64,000 nt of DNA from Tamlana crocina (lineage in GTDB: Bacteria; Bacteroidota; Bacteroidia; Flavobacteriales; Flavobacteriaceae), in contig CP158972.1 in the NCBI GenBank assembly GCA_040429635.1, positions 405,918 to 469,917 of the forward strand, given 5' to 3'. The position numbers were made by a program, and so were the translations under genes. Under the pieces are notes generated by a model that was not told where the DNA came from, ran no database searches, and saw only the letters and a list, made by a program, of their open reading frames with translations. Of this stretch, positions 42,499 through 50,890 are shown piece by piece. How positions within the stretch are numbered: position 1 is the first letter of the stretch; every line of letters starts with the position of its first letter.

Positions 42499-43128
42499 AT
42501 GAAAGCACACACTAAAGAAACACAAGCAACAATGACACCTGAAAAGTCGTTGCAATTTTTAAAAGAAGGAAACCTAAGGTTTGTAAATAACTTAAAAGCC
42601 AATAGAAACCTCTTGGAACAGGTAAACGATACTAGCGATGGGCAATTTCCGTTCGCCACCATTTTAAGTTGTATCGATTCCAGGGTGTCGGCCGAATTGG
42701 TTTTCGATCAAGGATTGGGTGATATTTTTAGTGTTCGTATTGCTGGAAACTTTGTAAACGAAGATATATTAGGTAGTATGGAGTTTGCCTGTAAATTGGC
42801 AGGAACCAAAATCATTGTGGTTTTGGGCCATACTAGTTGTGGTGCAATAAAAGGCGCTTGCGACGATGCTAAATTAGGAAACTTAACCAGTATGTTGGGG
42901 AAAATTAAACCAGCCGTAAATGCTGTTAAGGAACCAGAAGATGCCAGCAAAAGAAATTCTTCCAATATCGATTTTGTCAACAATGTTGCCGAGAAAAATG
43001 TTGATTTAACCATTGAAAATATCAGAAAGCAAAGTCCCGTTTTAAAAGAAATGGAAGATAACAAACAGATAGCCATTATTGGTGCTATGTATGATATAAA
43101 CACGGGTGCAGTAACTTTTTACGAATAA
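42499..43128 (+). CDS. Beta-class carbonic anhydrase
   Basis: A 209-aa enzyme with the zinc ligands C58, H111 and C114 and the catalytic pair D60/R62 ('SCIDSRVSAEL', 'VLGHTSCGAIKGA'). No signal peptide, so cytosolic. It interconverts CO2 and bicarbonate. Standing between two SulP transporters it suggests supply of bicarbonate for carboxylation or pH control. The start is likely 42499; a later Met at residue 12 is possible. Confidence 0.96.
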   Translation: MKAHTKETQATMTPEKSLQFLKEGNLRFVNNLKANRNLLEQVNDTSDGQFPFATILSCIDSRVSAELVFDQGLGDIFSVRIAGNFVNEDILGSMEFACKLAGTKIIVVLGHTSCGAIKGACDDAKLGNLTSMLGKIKPAVNAVKEPEDASKRNSSNIDFVNNVAEKNVDLTIENIRKQSPVLKEMEDNKQIAIIGAMYDINTGAVTFYE

Positions 43129-43170
43129 AGCACTGTATGGGAAGAAATAATATGAAACCAGCATGTTTAA

Positions 43171-43188
43171 TCCCGATAGCTATCGGGA
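43171..43188. repeat. Perfect palindrome TCCCGATAGCTATCGGGA
   Basis: An 18-bp perfect inverted repeat, flanked by TTTAA and CATTAAA, lies 40 bp after the carbonic anhydrase gene. No long T-run follows, so it looks more like a dispersed palindromic repeat than a terminator. Confidence 0.6.
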
Positions 43189-43265
43189 CATTAAACACAC
43201 AGTGGAATGATTATTTTGAACATTAAGGTTACATGTGCCCATTGAAAAACAATAAAAATCGACAC

Positions 43266-43934
43266 ATGAAAAAGAAAATAAGTTTGGTGGCATTAATCTT
43301 CGGGTTAATGCTACCTTTTTTTGGCCAAGCCCAAGATAGCAATTTTGGTAATTGGCTTATTTACATCGGAAACAAAAAAATAAATTCCAAGTGGAACATC
43401 CATAACGAGGTGCAGTACCGAAACTACAACGCTATTGGCGATTTAGAGCAGTTGCTGTTAAGAACCGGTTTGGGGTACACCTTTAACGAAGGAAAAAGCA
43501 ACGTGCTTTTTGGCTATGGCTACATTCTTTCTGAAAACTACGTTGGAAATACAAATGATAAAGTTTCGGTTAACGAGCATCGTATTTTCCAACAGTTCAT
43601 CTCAAAACAAGCCATAGGCTCAGTAAGCTTACAACATCGGTACCGTTTTGAACAACGTTTTGTGGAAGCCGATTTTAAAATGCGTTTTCGCTACTTTTTG
43701 GGAGTGAACGTGCCGCTTTGTGCACAGGATGAAATCCCAAGCAAATTTTATCTTTCAGCATACAACGAAATATTTTTAAATACCGAATCACCCGTTTTCG
43801 ATAGGAACCGACTTTACGGAGGTTTAGGCTACAATATCAATAAAAATGTTCGGGTTGAAGCGGGTTATATGAACCAGTTTTTTGAAACCGATGGCCGCGA
43901 CCAATTTAATATAATGACCTTTGTAAACTTTTAA
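43266..43934 (+). CDS. DUF2490 family outer-membrane protein
   Basis: I start at 43266 (MKKKISLVALIFGLMLPFFGQAQ), a normal signal peptide; the ORF from 43233 lacks one at its end. The 222-aa protein shows the DUF2490 pattern of alternating strands: 'FGNWLIYIGNKKINSKWNIH', 'QLLLRTGLGYTFNEGKSNVL', 'LQHRYRFEQRFVE' and a terminal aromatic residue ('QFNIMTFVNF') as in beta-barrel outer membrane proteins. It could be an anion channel serving the SulP module, but that is by position only. Confidence 0.88.
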   Translation: MKKKISLVALIFGLMLPFFGQAQDSNFGNWLIYIGNKKINSKWNIHNEVQYRNYNAIGDLEQLLLRTGLGYTFNEGKSNVLFGYGYILSENYVGNTNDKVSVNEHRIFQQFISKQAIGSVSLQHRYRFEQRFVEADFKMRFRYFLGVNVPLCAQDEIPSKFYLSAYNEIFLNTESPVFDRNRLYGGLGYNINKNVRVEAGYMNQFFETDGRDQFNIMTFVNF

Positions 43935-43941
43935 AAATCAA

Positions 43942-43975
43942 AAAAAATCAATACTTTAAGTGTTGATTTTTTTTT
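43942..43975. terminator. Terminator after the DUF2490 gene
   Basis: AAAAAATCAATACTT and AAGTGTTGATTTTTTTTT pair almost fully with no real loop spacer and end in a T-run, 8 bp after the stop. It can work in both directions. Confidence 0.75.
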
Positions 43976-44023
43976 GCAATAAAACCAATAAACCTAACTA
44001 GTGTTTCTAAATTAAACTGAATT

Positions 44024-45886
44024 ATGAAGAAATTATTCTCAAACATAAAAGGTGATGCCTTTGGAGGAATAACCGCAGGTATCGTAGCGCTACCATTGGC
44101 ATTGGCTTTTGGGGTGTCTTCCGGGTTAGGGCCCACGGCTGGTCTCTACGGAGCTATTTTTATTAGTTTTTTTGCTGCTCTTTTTGGTGGAACCAACACT
44201 CAGATTTCGGGGCCCACCGCACCCATGACGGCCGTGAGTATGGTGGTGATTGCCAGTATTATTGCCGTTAACGATGGTGATGTCAATCAAGCGCTGCCAG
44301 TAATCCTAACCGTGTTTTTATTGGCAGGGCTCATGCAAATTGGGCTTGGTATTTTGGGTTTGGGAAAATACATTCGTTATATTCCTTATCCAGTGGTTTC
44401 TGGATTTATGACGGCTATTGGGGTTATTATTCTGCTCACCCAAATTTTGCCTTCATTGGGTTATTATCCCAAAGAAGATGTAGAGTTTGTTGATACCTTT
44501 AAACCACAGGCCGAAGAGGTTATTTTAGAGAATATTTTAAAAGAAGAAGCTGAAGAAGGCATTTTGGTGTTGGAAGACTTTAAAGAAACCATTAGAAGGG
44601 CGGGAGAGATAACGCAAGCTGATATTTTAAAAGAATCCCAGACTTTGGCAGCAAAGGAAGCTTCGGGGGCTTTAGGGGCCGTTAAAGCGCTGCCACGGGC
44701 GTTGCAGAATGTCAATTGGTTGGAATTGATATTGGCACTCGGTACTATTTTTATTATTTATGGTTTTAAAAGAATTACTAAGGCCGTTCCCAGCACGTTG
44801 GTAGCCTTATTGGTCATGTCGGGGATAGCGGTTGGTTTCGGGCTCGATTACCGACCCATCGAAGAAATCCCTAGCGGATTGCCAGTACCTAATTTAGAGA
44901 TTATCACAGGGTTCAAGCTCAGTAAGGTAACGCCCTATGTGTTCACTGCGCTTACTTTGGCGCTTTTGGGAGCGATAGATTCTTTGTTGACCAGTGTAGT
45001 GGCCGACAATATGACCAAAACCAAACACAAACCCAACAAAGAATTGGTGGGGCAAGGTATTGGTAACAGTATCGCTGCCGTTTTTGGAGGTATTCCAGGA
45101 GCGGGTGCAACCATTCGAACGGTGGTAAATATTACTTCTGGTGGAAAAACAAAGCTTTCAGGAATGATTGCGGGAGTGCTATTGTTCGTAATTTTACTCG
45201 GTTTAGGCCCAATCGCATCAAAAATTCCAGCGGCAGTTTTGGCTGGGATTTTAATAACCGTGGGTATTGGGGTAATGGATTATAAAGGACTAAAAGCCAT
45301 TCCGAGTTTGCCAAAAGATATCAAACTAGGGCCACTTAAATTGAGCTCAGAAGTACTCATTATGTTGGTAGTACTCTTCCTCTCTACGTTTTGGAACTTG
45401 GTATATGCCGTGGGTATCGGTTTAATTATCGCGTCATTGATGTTTATGAAGAAAATAGGTGACCTAACTGCCGAACGCAGTAATGTAACGCCTCTCCAAG
45501 AAGATGCTTGGAAAGATGAAGCTAGTTTCCCTGAAAACTTAAAAGAAGAAGTATTCATCAAGCATCTTAAAGGGCCACTGTTTTTTGGTTCAACGAATGA
45601 ATTTCAGCAATTGTCAGAGCAGATTCCCGCAACGGCAAGTACCGTCATAATTAGGTTGGGGCGGATGCAATACATGGACCAATCGGGGCTTTATGCCATG
45701 GAAGACGTGCTTCAGGATTTGAATAAAAAAAATATCGAAGTGCTTTTTGTAGGCTTGTTGAAACAACCTAAATATATGATGGAGCGTATTGATATTATCC
45801 CCGATTTAATTCCCAAGGAACACATTTTTGAAACATTTAAGGAATGTATGAAATGGGTAAAGTCAAATGTGAAGGATGAATATTAA
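44024..45886 (+). CDS. SulP-family anion transporter with STAS domain (2)
   Basis: A 620-aa SulP carrier: 'GGITAGIVALPLALAFGVSS', 'TQISGPTAPMTAVSMVVIAS', TM bundle, and a C-terminal STAS domain ('EVFIKHLKGPLFFGSTNEFQ', 'IIRLGRMQYMDQSGLYAMED'). Between TM segments, residues about 150-232 form a long charged helical insert that the first SulP protein of this window lacks. Part of the carbonic anhydrase neighbourhood, but it begins after a terminator and so is a separate unit. Bicarbonate or sulfate is the likely substrate. Confidence 0.93.
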   Translation: MKKLFSNIKGDAFGGITAGIVALPLALAFGVSSGLGPTAGLYGAIFISFFAALFGGTNTQISGPTAPMTAVSMVVIASIIAVNDGDVNQALPVILTVFLLAGLMQIGLGILGLGKYIRYIPYPVVSGFMTAIGVIILLTQILPSLGYYPKEDVEFVDTFKPQAEEVILENILKEEAEEGILVLEDFKETIRRAGEITQADILKESQTLAAKEASGALGAVKALPRALQNVNWLELILALGTIFIIYGFKRITKAVPSTLVALLVMSGIAVGFGLDYRPIEEIPSGLPVPNLEIITGFKLSKVTPYVFTALTLALLGAIDSLLTSVVADNMTKTKHKPNKELVGQGIGNSIAAVFGGIPGAGATIRTVVNITSGGKTKLSGMIAGVLLFVILLGLGPIASKIPAAVLAGILITVGIGVMDYKGLKAIPSLPKDIKLGPLKLSSEVLIMLVVLFLSTFWNLVYAVGIGLIIASLMFMKKIGDLTAERSNVTPLQEDAWKDEASFPENLKEEVFIKHLKGPLFFGSTNEFQQLSEQIPATASTVIIRLGRMQYMDQSGLYAMEDVLQDLNKKNIEVLFVGLLKQPKYMMERIDIIPDLIPKEHIFETFKECMKWVKSNVKDEY

Positions 45887-45914
45887 GCTTGTTTTTTTTC
45901 AAGAAATAATTCAA

Positions 45915-45947
45915 CAAAAAAGCCGCCCAACAACGGGCGGCTTTTTT
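45915..45947. terminator. Bidirectional terminator between SulP 2 and the haem locus
   Basis: AAAAAAGCCGCCC, a short AACAAC loop and GGGCGGCTTTTTT form a G/C-rich hairpin with A and T runs on both sides. The flanking genes converge on it. Confidence 0.92.
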
Positions 45948-45990
45948 GTTTGAATATAAAACCGAACTTTATGGCAAAAACCAATATCAG

Positions 45991-47253
45991 TTATTTTAGC
46001 ACCAATTTTTTGGTAGCACTTTGGTTTCCTGATGTAAGTTTTAAAACATAAATTCCGTTTTTTAAACTTGATAAATCTAAAGTTTTGTTGAAAAAACCAG
46101 AGGTGTTTTTTAATGAAGCGTTGAAAACTTTAGCTCCAGTTACCGAATAAACGGCAACTTCGTTTTTATCGGAACTTAATTGGTTTACATCGTAAACGAT
46201 AGTTACTTTTTTATTGGTTGAAGGGTTTGGATATACGCCAAATGAAACGCTATTACTAACTTCTTCAATACCCAAAACGCTGGTTACATCTTCAAAAGCG
46301 AACGAAATATTTCCGGTGCTGCTGCCTTCAAAAGCGGTAAAATAAAGTCTGTAAACAGTATCATCGGCATATTTTACGTAAAAAGCTTGGTTGGAATCTA
46401 CATCATAAGTAAAGGTGCTCATGTTAAAAGATTTCCAATCGTAGCCAATGGTGTTAATTTCTTCGGAATAGCTTAAACTAGGGTTTGCTGGCATGCTGCT
46501 TGGTTCTTCATTTTGGGCCACGGTAACTTCGTCGCTATGAAGCACTCCTGTTACCAGGTAGTAGGTTCCTGCGCCATCTAAATCGGCAATATATTTTGTG
46601 AATTTTAAGTCCCAATTGCCAATTACGGGTTCGGCAATGGTGGCGGTTTCGTTTTTTAAAGAGTAGTAATTGAACATATTATTTGGGTTGTCCGAATTCG
46701 GAATAGTTACAGTGGTGTCGCTGCTCCAAGTAGAACCATCCCAACTGGAATATCTAAAGGTGTAACCGCCATAATAGTCTTCGCAGAAAAATTTGATATA
46801 AGAACCATCTGCATATTTTAAAACAAATACCACATCACCTTCAATATGATGGGTGGCAAAGTTGTAATTTCCCCAGCCGTAGGCGTAGGCGCCATCGGCC
46901 GAACCTTGGTCGAAAGCACCCAAGTTCCAATCGGTTTCGTCGTTGTGCAGCTCGGCCCACGAGGCTTCGTTGGATACATCAACATTGCTCCAATCGTTCG
47001 GGTCGTTCGATACGTCGAATACCTGAATTCCCGCACCATCATTAACCCTTAACGAAAAATTCATGGCGCTGGTTCGTAAAAAGGCAATATCCCATAAACT
47101 TCTGTCGTATGAGCTCGTGGCGCCATCGCTTAATTTGTAATATACATCGTTGGCGTAATCGGCCGTCATGGTTAAATCAACCTCGGTTTCTTTCGCTTGG
47201 CATAGCGAAAAGCTAACAAGCATCAGCAAAATGGTTTGTAGTTTTGTTTTCAT
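45991..47253 (-). CDS. HmuY-like protein with T9SS C-terminal sorting domain
   Basis: A 420-aa protein with a signal peptide (MKTKLQTILLMLVSFSLCQA; the residue before the Cys does not fit a lipobox). The body has the same pattern as the HmuY lipoprotein next door, 'VYYKLSDGATSSYDRSLWDI' and 'AMNFSLRVNDGAG', and an internal second set. The last 80 residues are a type A T9SS sorting domain ('FGVYPNPSTNKKVTIVYD', 'GIYVLKLTSGNQSATKKLVL'), which exports the protein and fixes it to the cell surface. It is the last gene of the minus-strand operon. Haem capture at the surface is inferred. Confidence 0.85.
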   Translation of the reverse strand: MKTKLQTILLMLVSFSLCQAKETEVDLTMTADYANDVYYKLSDGATSSYDRSLWDIAFLRTSAMNFSLRVNDGAGIQVFDVSNDPNDWSNVDVSNEASWAELHNDETDWNLGAFDQGSADGAYAYGWGNYNFATHHIEGDVVFVLKYADGSYIKFFCEDYYGGYTFRYSSWDGSTWSSDTTVTIPNSDNPNNMFNYYSLKNETATIAEPVIGNWDLKFTKYIADLDGAGTYYLVTGVLHSDEVTVAQNEEPSSMPANPSLSYSEEINTIGYDWKSFNMSTFTYDVDSNQAFYVKYADDTVYRLYFTAFEGSSTGNISFAFEDVTSVLGIEEVSNSVSFGVYPNPSTNKKVTIVYDVNQLSSDKNEVAVYSVTGAKVFNASLKNTSGFFNKTLDLSSLKNGIYVLKLTSGNQSATKKLVLK

Positions 47254-47290
47254 TGTGTAAACATTTTTAGGATTGATACTATTTTAAAAT

Positions 47291-48676
47291 TTATTGTAAA
47301 AGTTCGTATTGAAATTCTGGGTAGCCACGTTCGCCGTTATCGTTGGTCATGGCCAAAAATTTAATTTTATAAATATTGCCGTTGGGGTCTTTTACAACAA
47401 AAAACCTATCGGAAAAAGCGGTATGCGAAAACACATCGCGCCAATTGGCGCCAATGGTGGTTTGGTCTTTGCTGAAAAGGTTGGAATCGACATTGCTTAA
47501 AGCAAAAGCATCATATTCAAAACTGGTGGTTTCAACCATATAAGCTTCGGTGTCGCCCTTGCGGTTGTGTGTTACAAAGTCTGAATACCCATAGCTACCT
47601 GCGCCTTCAATAATATTGGTGAAAACCGTAAAACTGATGTCCCAACGTTCTTTTTCGGGTTCAACATCAACAACACTATTTGTATTAAAGCTGAAAAATG
47701 AAAAGTTGTAATTCTCCGTTTTGTTTATGGTAACTTCTTGGTGCGTTGAAGCATCCAAGTCGGCATATTGAAGCACATAATCCTTGCCGTTTTTTAAAAT
47801 CCTTATTTTTTTCCAGCCCCTGTGGTTTCCGGCAACGGCAACGCTTCCTGTGTTTGGGGTTGCTGTACCCACTTCGTAACCTAGGTTAAGCAAATACACT
47901 TTGTTTTCTGAAGCACTATCTGAAACTTCGGCCATGGCGGTTTCCAAAATATTGCCGTTTGGTGCATCAATGTACGCAGCATTTTCAGCATCGAATGTGC
48001 CAACTGCAACCTGGCTTTTTAAACCAGAAACATCACTTTCGGTAACGGCATCGATATCAGTAAAATCCAACGGGGCAACGGCCATGTAAACCGAGCCGTT
48101 TATGGCTACCCTAAACGCGTCGCCGCCGTAAAAGCCCAAATCCCAGGAATTGCGCTGTGCAAAAGTGGTGGCGCCGCTGCTTAAATCTACAAATACCTGG
48201 TTGCCTTGGTTGGGTCCGCCAACTTCGGGTGAGATGCTGCCGCCCAGCGATGCGGAAGCGTTCAAAATAAATTCTGAATGGCCCTGAATGTTGGAATTGC
48301 TGTAATTTATTGAAGAAACGGCCAGTTTAATTTCGGTAGTTTCATCCAAAAAGGGGTTTATTTTGTTGAAGGTGATGCTGTTTGCGCTTTCGCCCGAATT
48401 AATATCGAGCACAATTTTACCGCCAATGGCTTCGGGAGTTGTTGTAAAATCGATGCCGTAAATGGCATTTTCTGAAGTGATTTGGATGTTCGCCGTGCCG
48501 TTTTCCGAAGCGGTTTCAGAATATACCAAGGCGATTTCGGTTCCACTTTCAACAGCCATCAAATTTTTTGATAAACTTTCAAATGCCACAACAAAGGGGT
48601 CTTGCACAAAAGTTGCGTCTTCGCTACAAGAACTTAAAATCATCAAAAAAAGTAAAAGGTATAATTTCTTCATCAT
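47291..48676 (-). CDS. hmuY: HmuY-family haem-binding lipoprotein
   Basis: A 461-aa lipoprotein (MMKKLYLLLFLMILSSC, Cys 17). An N-terminal region with Calx-beta-like sequence ('ANIQITSENAIYGIDFTTTP') is followed by the HmuY part: 'VFVDLSSGATTFAQRNSWDL', 'AFRVAINGSVYMAVAPLD', 'WDISFTVFTNIIEGAG'. In the HmuY family His or Met ligands hold haem; which residues do so here I cannot tell. The gene starts one base before the end of the receptor gene, so the two are tightly coupled. It is longer than Porphyromonas HmuY because of the N-terminal extra domain. Confidence 0.87.
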   Translation of the reverse strand: MMKKLYLLLFLMILSSCSEDATFVQDPFVVAFESLSKNLMAVESGTEIALVYSETASENGTANIQITSENAIYGIDFTTTPEAIGGKIVLDINSGESANSITFNKINPFLDETTEIKLAVSSINYSNSNIQGHSEFILNASASLGGSISPEVGGPNQGNQVFVDLSSGATTFAQRNSWDLGFYGGDAFRVAINGSVYMAVAPLDFTDIDAVTESDVSGLKSQVAVGTFDAENAAYIDAPNGNILETAMAEVSDSASENKVYLLNLGYEVGTATPNTGSVAVAGNHRGWKKIRILKNGKDYVLQYADLDASTHQEVTINKTENYNFSFFSFNTNSVVDVEPEKERWDISFTVFTNIIEGAGSYGYSDFVTHNRKGDTEAYMVETTSFEYDAFALSNVDSNLFSKDQTTIGANWRDVFSHTAFSDRFFVVKDPNGNIYKIKFLAMTNDNGERGYPEFQYELLQ

Positions 48677-48677
48677 T

Positions 48678-50798
48678 TTATATGTTTATGTTGTAGGCCA
48701 GTTTTAAAAAGTACGACCTGCCGTAGCCCATCGTGATACTGCTCGATGAGCCCGAATGCGCGCCACCGCTTACGGCATTGGTGCTTACGGTTGCGGTGTC
48801 CAAAACATTTTTAACACCAAAAGTGGCTTCAAACTGCTTTTCAAAGAAAAACTTGCGCAGGTTTATGTCCATCCAACTGTAAGGGTCTATGGTTTGCGTT
48901 TGGAAAAAGCCGTCGCTATCTTGTATAAACCTGTTGGTTTCGCCAATATGCTTGTAATAAGCCGTTACAATGGCATTAATTTTTGGGATGTTATACGAAA
49001 AATTAGTGTTTATCTGAAAGTTGTTTTGCCTGTTCGAAGTTTCTTCGGCCTCATAATCAATGGTTCGGTTGGTGCCAAAATAGCTTGCGCCAAGGTTGAG
49101 TGTGAAATTGTTGAAATAGAAACCGTTTTCCAATGCTATATTTAATGAAGAAAAATCGTCGATGTTGTTAAACTGAAATTGCATTGGGCTTTGGTTAACA
49201 AGAATCATATTAATTTTATCATTAAGGCCAGTGTATGAAAGCGTTAACTTATTGTCCATCACAAAATTTTCGCCTAATCGTGAACGTTTTTTAAGGTGAA
49301 AAAATGCCGAGAGGCCTTCTTCAGGGTTTAAGTTTTCGTTGCCTTGTACATCGTGGTTTACATCCACAAAATATCTGTAAAGCTCGTCAAACGTGGGTGT
49401 TCGCGTTCCAAAACCCAATACGGCCCTGGCTTCCCAATGGTTCTTGAATAAATGTCTCGCACTTAATGAATAATAATATTGGGTGCTGAATTTATCGTTA
49501 AACGAAGCTCTGATGCCCGGTTTTAAAGAGAAATTTTGGTTAAAATCTATTTCGGCCGAAGTAAAAACATCCAAATTAGTTAAGGTTTTTGAAACGCCTG
49601 CTTCACCCGGAGCCAAATTGACGCTGAACGACGACCCAAAACCCGATTCCCGATTAAATTCGTAGCCCGCTTGAAGCTTAAATTTTTTACGGTTTATCAA
49701 ATTACTGAATGTGCCTCTGGAAAACAGCACTTCTTTGGATAAGTACGTTTCGTCGGACACTACATCTTTTCTGTCTTCGCGAATATAATAGGTGTAGCCT
49801 TCCCGTTTGTTTTCTTGTTTTTGATAGGACGCCGAAATATTATAAGGCACTTCACCAAATAAACCGGAGATGTTCAAATGGTGCACAAAGCGCTGGTTGT
49901 TGTATTTTTCGTCCGAAGCCGAAGGATTGCTGGTTTCGGTTGCAGGATTGTAATTTGAATTTACAATTGAGTCGTGTTTAAAAATATCTTCGTGCAGATA
50001 ATCAAACTTATAGAACGCATTGATTTTACTGCCTTTATGGCTGATTAAAAACTTTCCGAAATTCTGGATTTTTGGCAACCAACGGTAGCCTCTTAAACTA
50101 TCGTTAACATCGTAATATTCACCTTTTAAATTATCGTAAAAACCCGCAAAATCGTTTCGGTTGTAGGTAGCGCTTATAAAATCCTTATCGGTAATTTGAT
50201 GCCCTAAACTAATGGATTGTATGTGCCGCCCTTCATCAAAAAATTCAAATTCGTTGCCCACGGTTTCTTCCTGTACAAATGTGTTGATTTCCCAATCGCT
50301 TTTCGATTTCTTTTTGGTAATAATGTTTAAAACGCCAGACATAGCATTGGCGCCGTATTGCACGCCCATGGCGCCCTGCACCAATTCTATGCGCTCAACA
50401 TCGTTTAAATTGATGGTGGTCAAATCGGTAGAATTTCCAAAACCTTCTTCATTTATTACAGGAATATTGTCTATTAAAACCTTAAAATAACGAGAGCCCA
50501 GACCTAAAACGTTTATTTCGGACCGCCCGTTCGAGGCATTTTGAAACACATCAATATTTAAGATTTGGTTGAGCAAATCGGCAAGGTTGTTTCCGGCTCG
50601 GTTTTCAATATCTTCACGAGTGATGACTTCAACTTCAAAAACCGATTTTCTTATGGATTGCGGTTTAAGCTGCCCCGTAACAACAACCTCATCTAATTGC
50701 TGGGTTTTTGTTGAATCCAGCTCTACTTTTTGCGCGAAAGCTAAAAGCGGGAAAAAAATTAAAAAATAAATACTCGTTTTATTTTTATTTAGACTCAT
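48678..50798 (-). CDS. TonB-dependent outer-membrane receptor (haem type)
   Basis: A 706-aa receptor with a signal peptide, a TonB box-like 'LDEVVVTGQL' near residue 35-45, a plug domain ('NLADLLNQILNIDVFQNASN', 'VERIELVQGAMGVQYGANAM', 'GVLNIITKK') and a beta barrel ending in an aromatic-rich C-terminal strand ('RSYFLKLAYNINI'). The next gene is an HmuY lipoprotein, so haem is the likely cargo. The start codon lies inside a 23-bp palindrome related to the one in the intergenic region. Confidence 0.94.
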   Translation of the reverse strand: MSLNKNKTSIYFLIFFPLLAFAQKVELDSTKTQQLDEVVVTGQLKPQSIRKSVFEVEVITREDIENRAGNNLADLLNQILNIDVFQNASNGRSEINVLGLGSRYFKVLIDNIPVINEEGFGNSTDLTTINLNDVERIELVQGAMGVQYGANAMSGVLNIITKKKSKSDWEINTFVQEETVGNEFEFFDEGRHIQSISLGHQITDKDFISATYNRNDFAGFYDNLKGEYYDVNDSLRGYRWLPKIQNFGKFLISHKGSKINAFYKFDYLHEDIFKHDSIVNSNYNPATETSNPSASDEKYNNQRFVHHLNISGLFGEVPYNISASYQKQENKREGYTYYIREDRKDVVSDETYLSKEVLFSRGTFSNLINRKKFKLQAGYEFNRESGFGSSFSVNLAPGEAGVSKTLTNLDVFTSAEIDFNQNFSLKPGIRASFNDKFSTQYYYSLSARHLFKNHWEARAVLGFGTRTPTFDELYRYFVDVNHDVQGNENLNPEEGLSAFFHLKKRSRLGENFVMDNKLTLSYTGLNDKINMILVNQSPMQFQFNNIDDFSSLNIALENGFYFNNFTLNLGASYFGTNRTIDYEAEETSNRQNNFQINTNFSYNIPKINAIVTAYYKHIGETNRFIQDSDGFFQTQTIDPYSWMDINLRKFFFEKQFEATFGVKNVLDTATVSTNAVSGGAHSGSSSSITMGYGRSYFLKLAYNINI

Positions 50799-50807
50799 TC
50801 TATATAA
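50785..50807. promoter_or_regulatory. 23-bp palindromic operator overlapping the receptor start
   Basis: The left half is TTATTTAGACT, the centre a single C, and the right half matches the inverted left half at 9 of 11 positions. The receptor's ATG (minus strand, 50796-50798) is inside it. One half-site is identical to a half-site of the operator at 50829-50851. Confidence 0.6.
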
Positions 50808-50815
50808 TTTTGTCG

Positions 50816-50823
50816 CAAATATA
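50816..50823 (-). promoter_or_regulatory. -7 promoter element of the receptor operon
   Basis: On the minus strand this reads TATATTTG, an exact TAnnTTTG match, 17 bp upstream of the receptor start codon. Confidence 0.65.
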
Positions 50824-50828
50824 AAAAG

Positions 50829-50851
50829 TTATTTTGATTCAGTCTAAATAA
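50829..50851. promoter_or_regulatory. 23-bp palindromic operator between divergent promoters
   Basis: TTATTTTGATT, centre C, AGTCTAAATAA: the halves match at 9 of 11 positions when one is inverted. It lies between two TATATTTG boxes facing opposite ways, centred 44 bp from the second palindrome. An iron- or haem-responsive repressor of the Fur or DtxR kind is the likely ligand. Confidence 0.65.
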
Positions 50852-50862
50852 GCATAAATTTT

Positions 50863-50870
50863 TATATTTG
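50863..50870 (+). promoter_or_regulatory. -7 promoter element of the DUF6607 operon
   Basis: TATATTTG, exact TAnnTTTG match, 20 bp before the ATG at 50891. Confidence 0.65.
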
Positions 50871-50890
50871 TACTCTTAAAAAATTTAAAA

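Noticed and set aside
43942-43975. Possible small RNA at the DUF2490/SulP 2 junction
   Set aside because: The hairpin with T-run is explained as a terminator, and no promoter for a separate RNA was seen.
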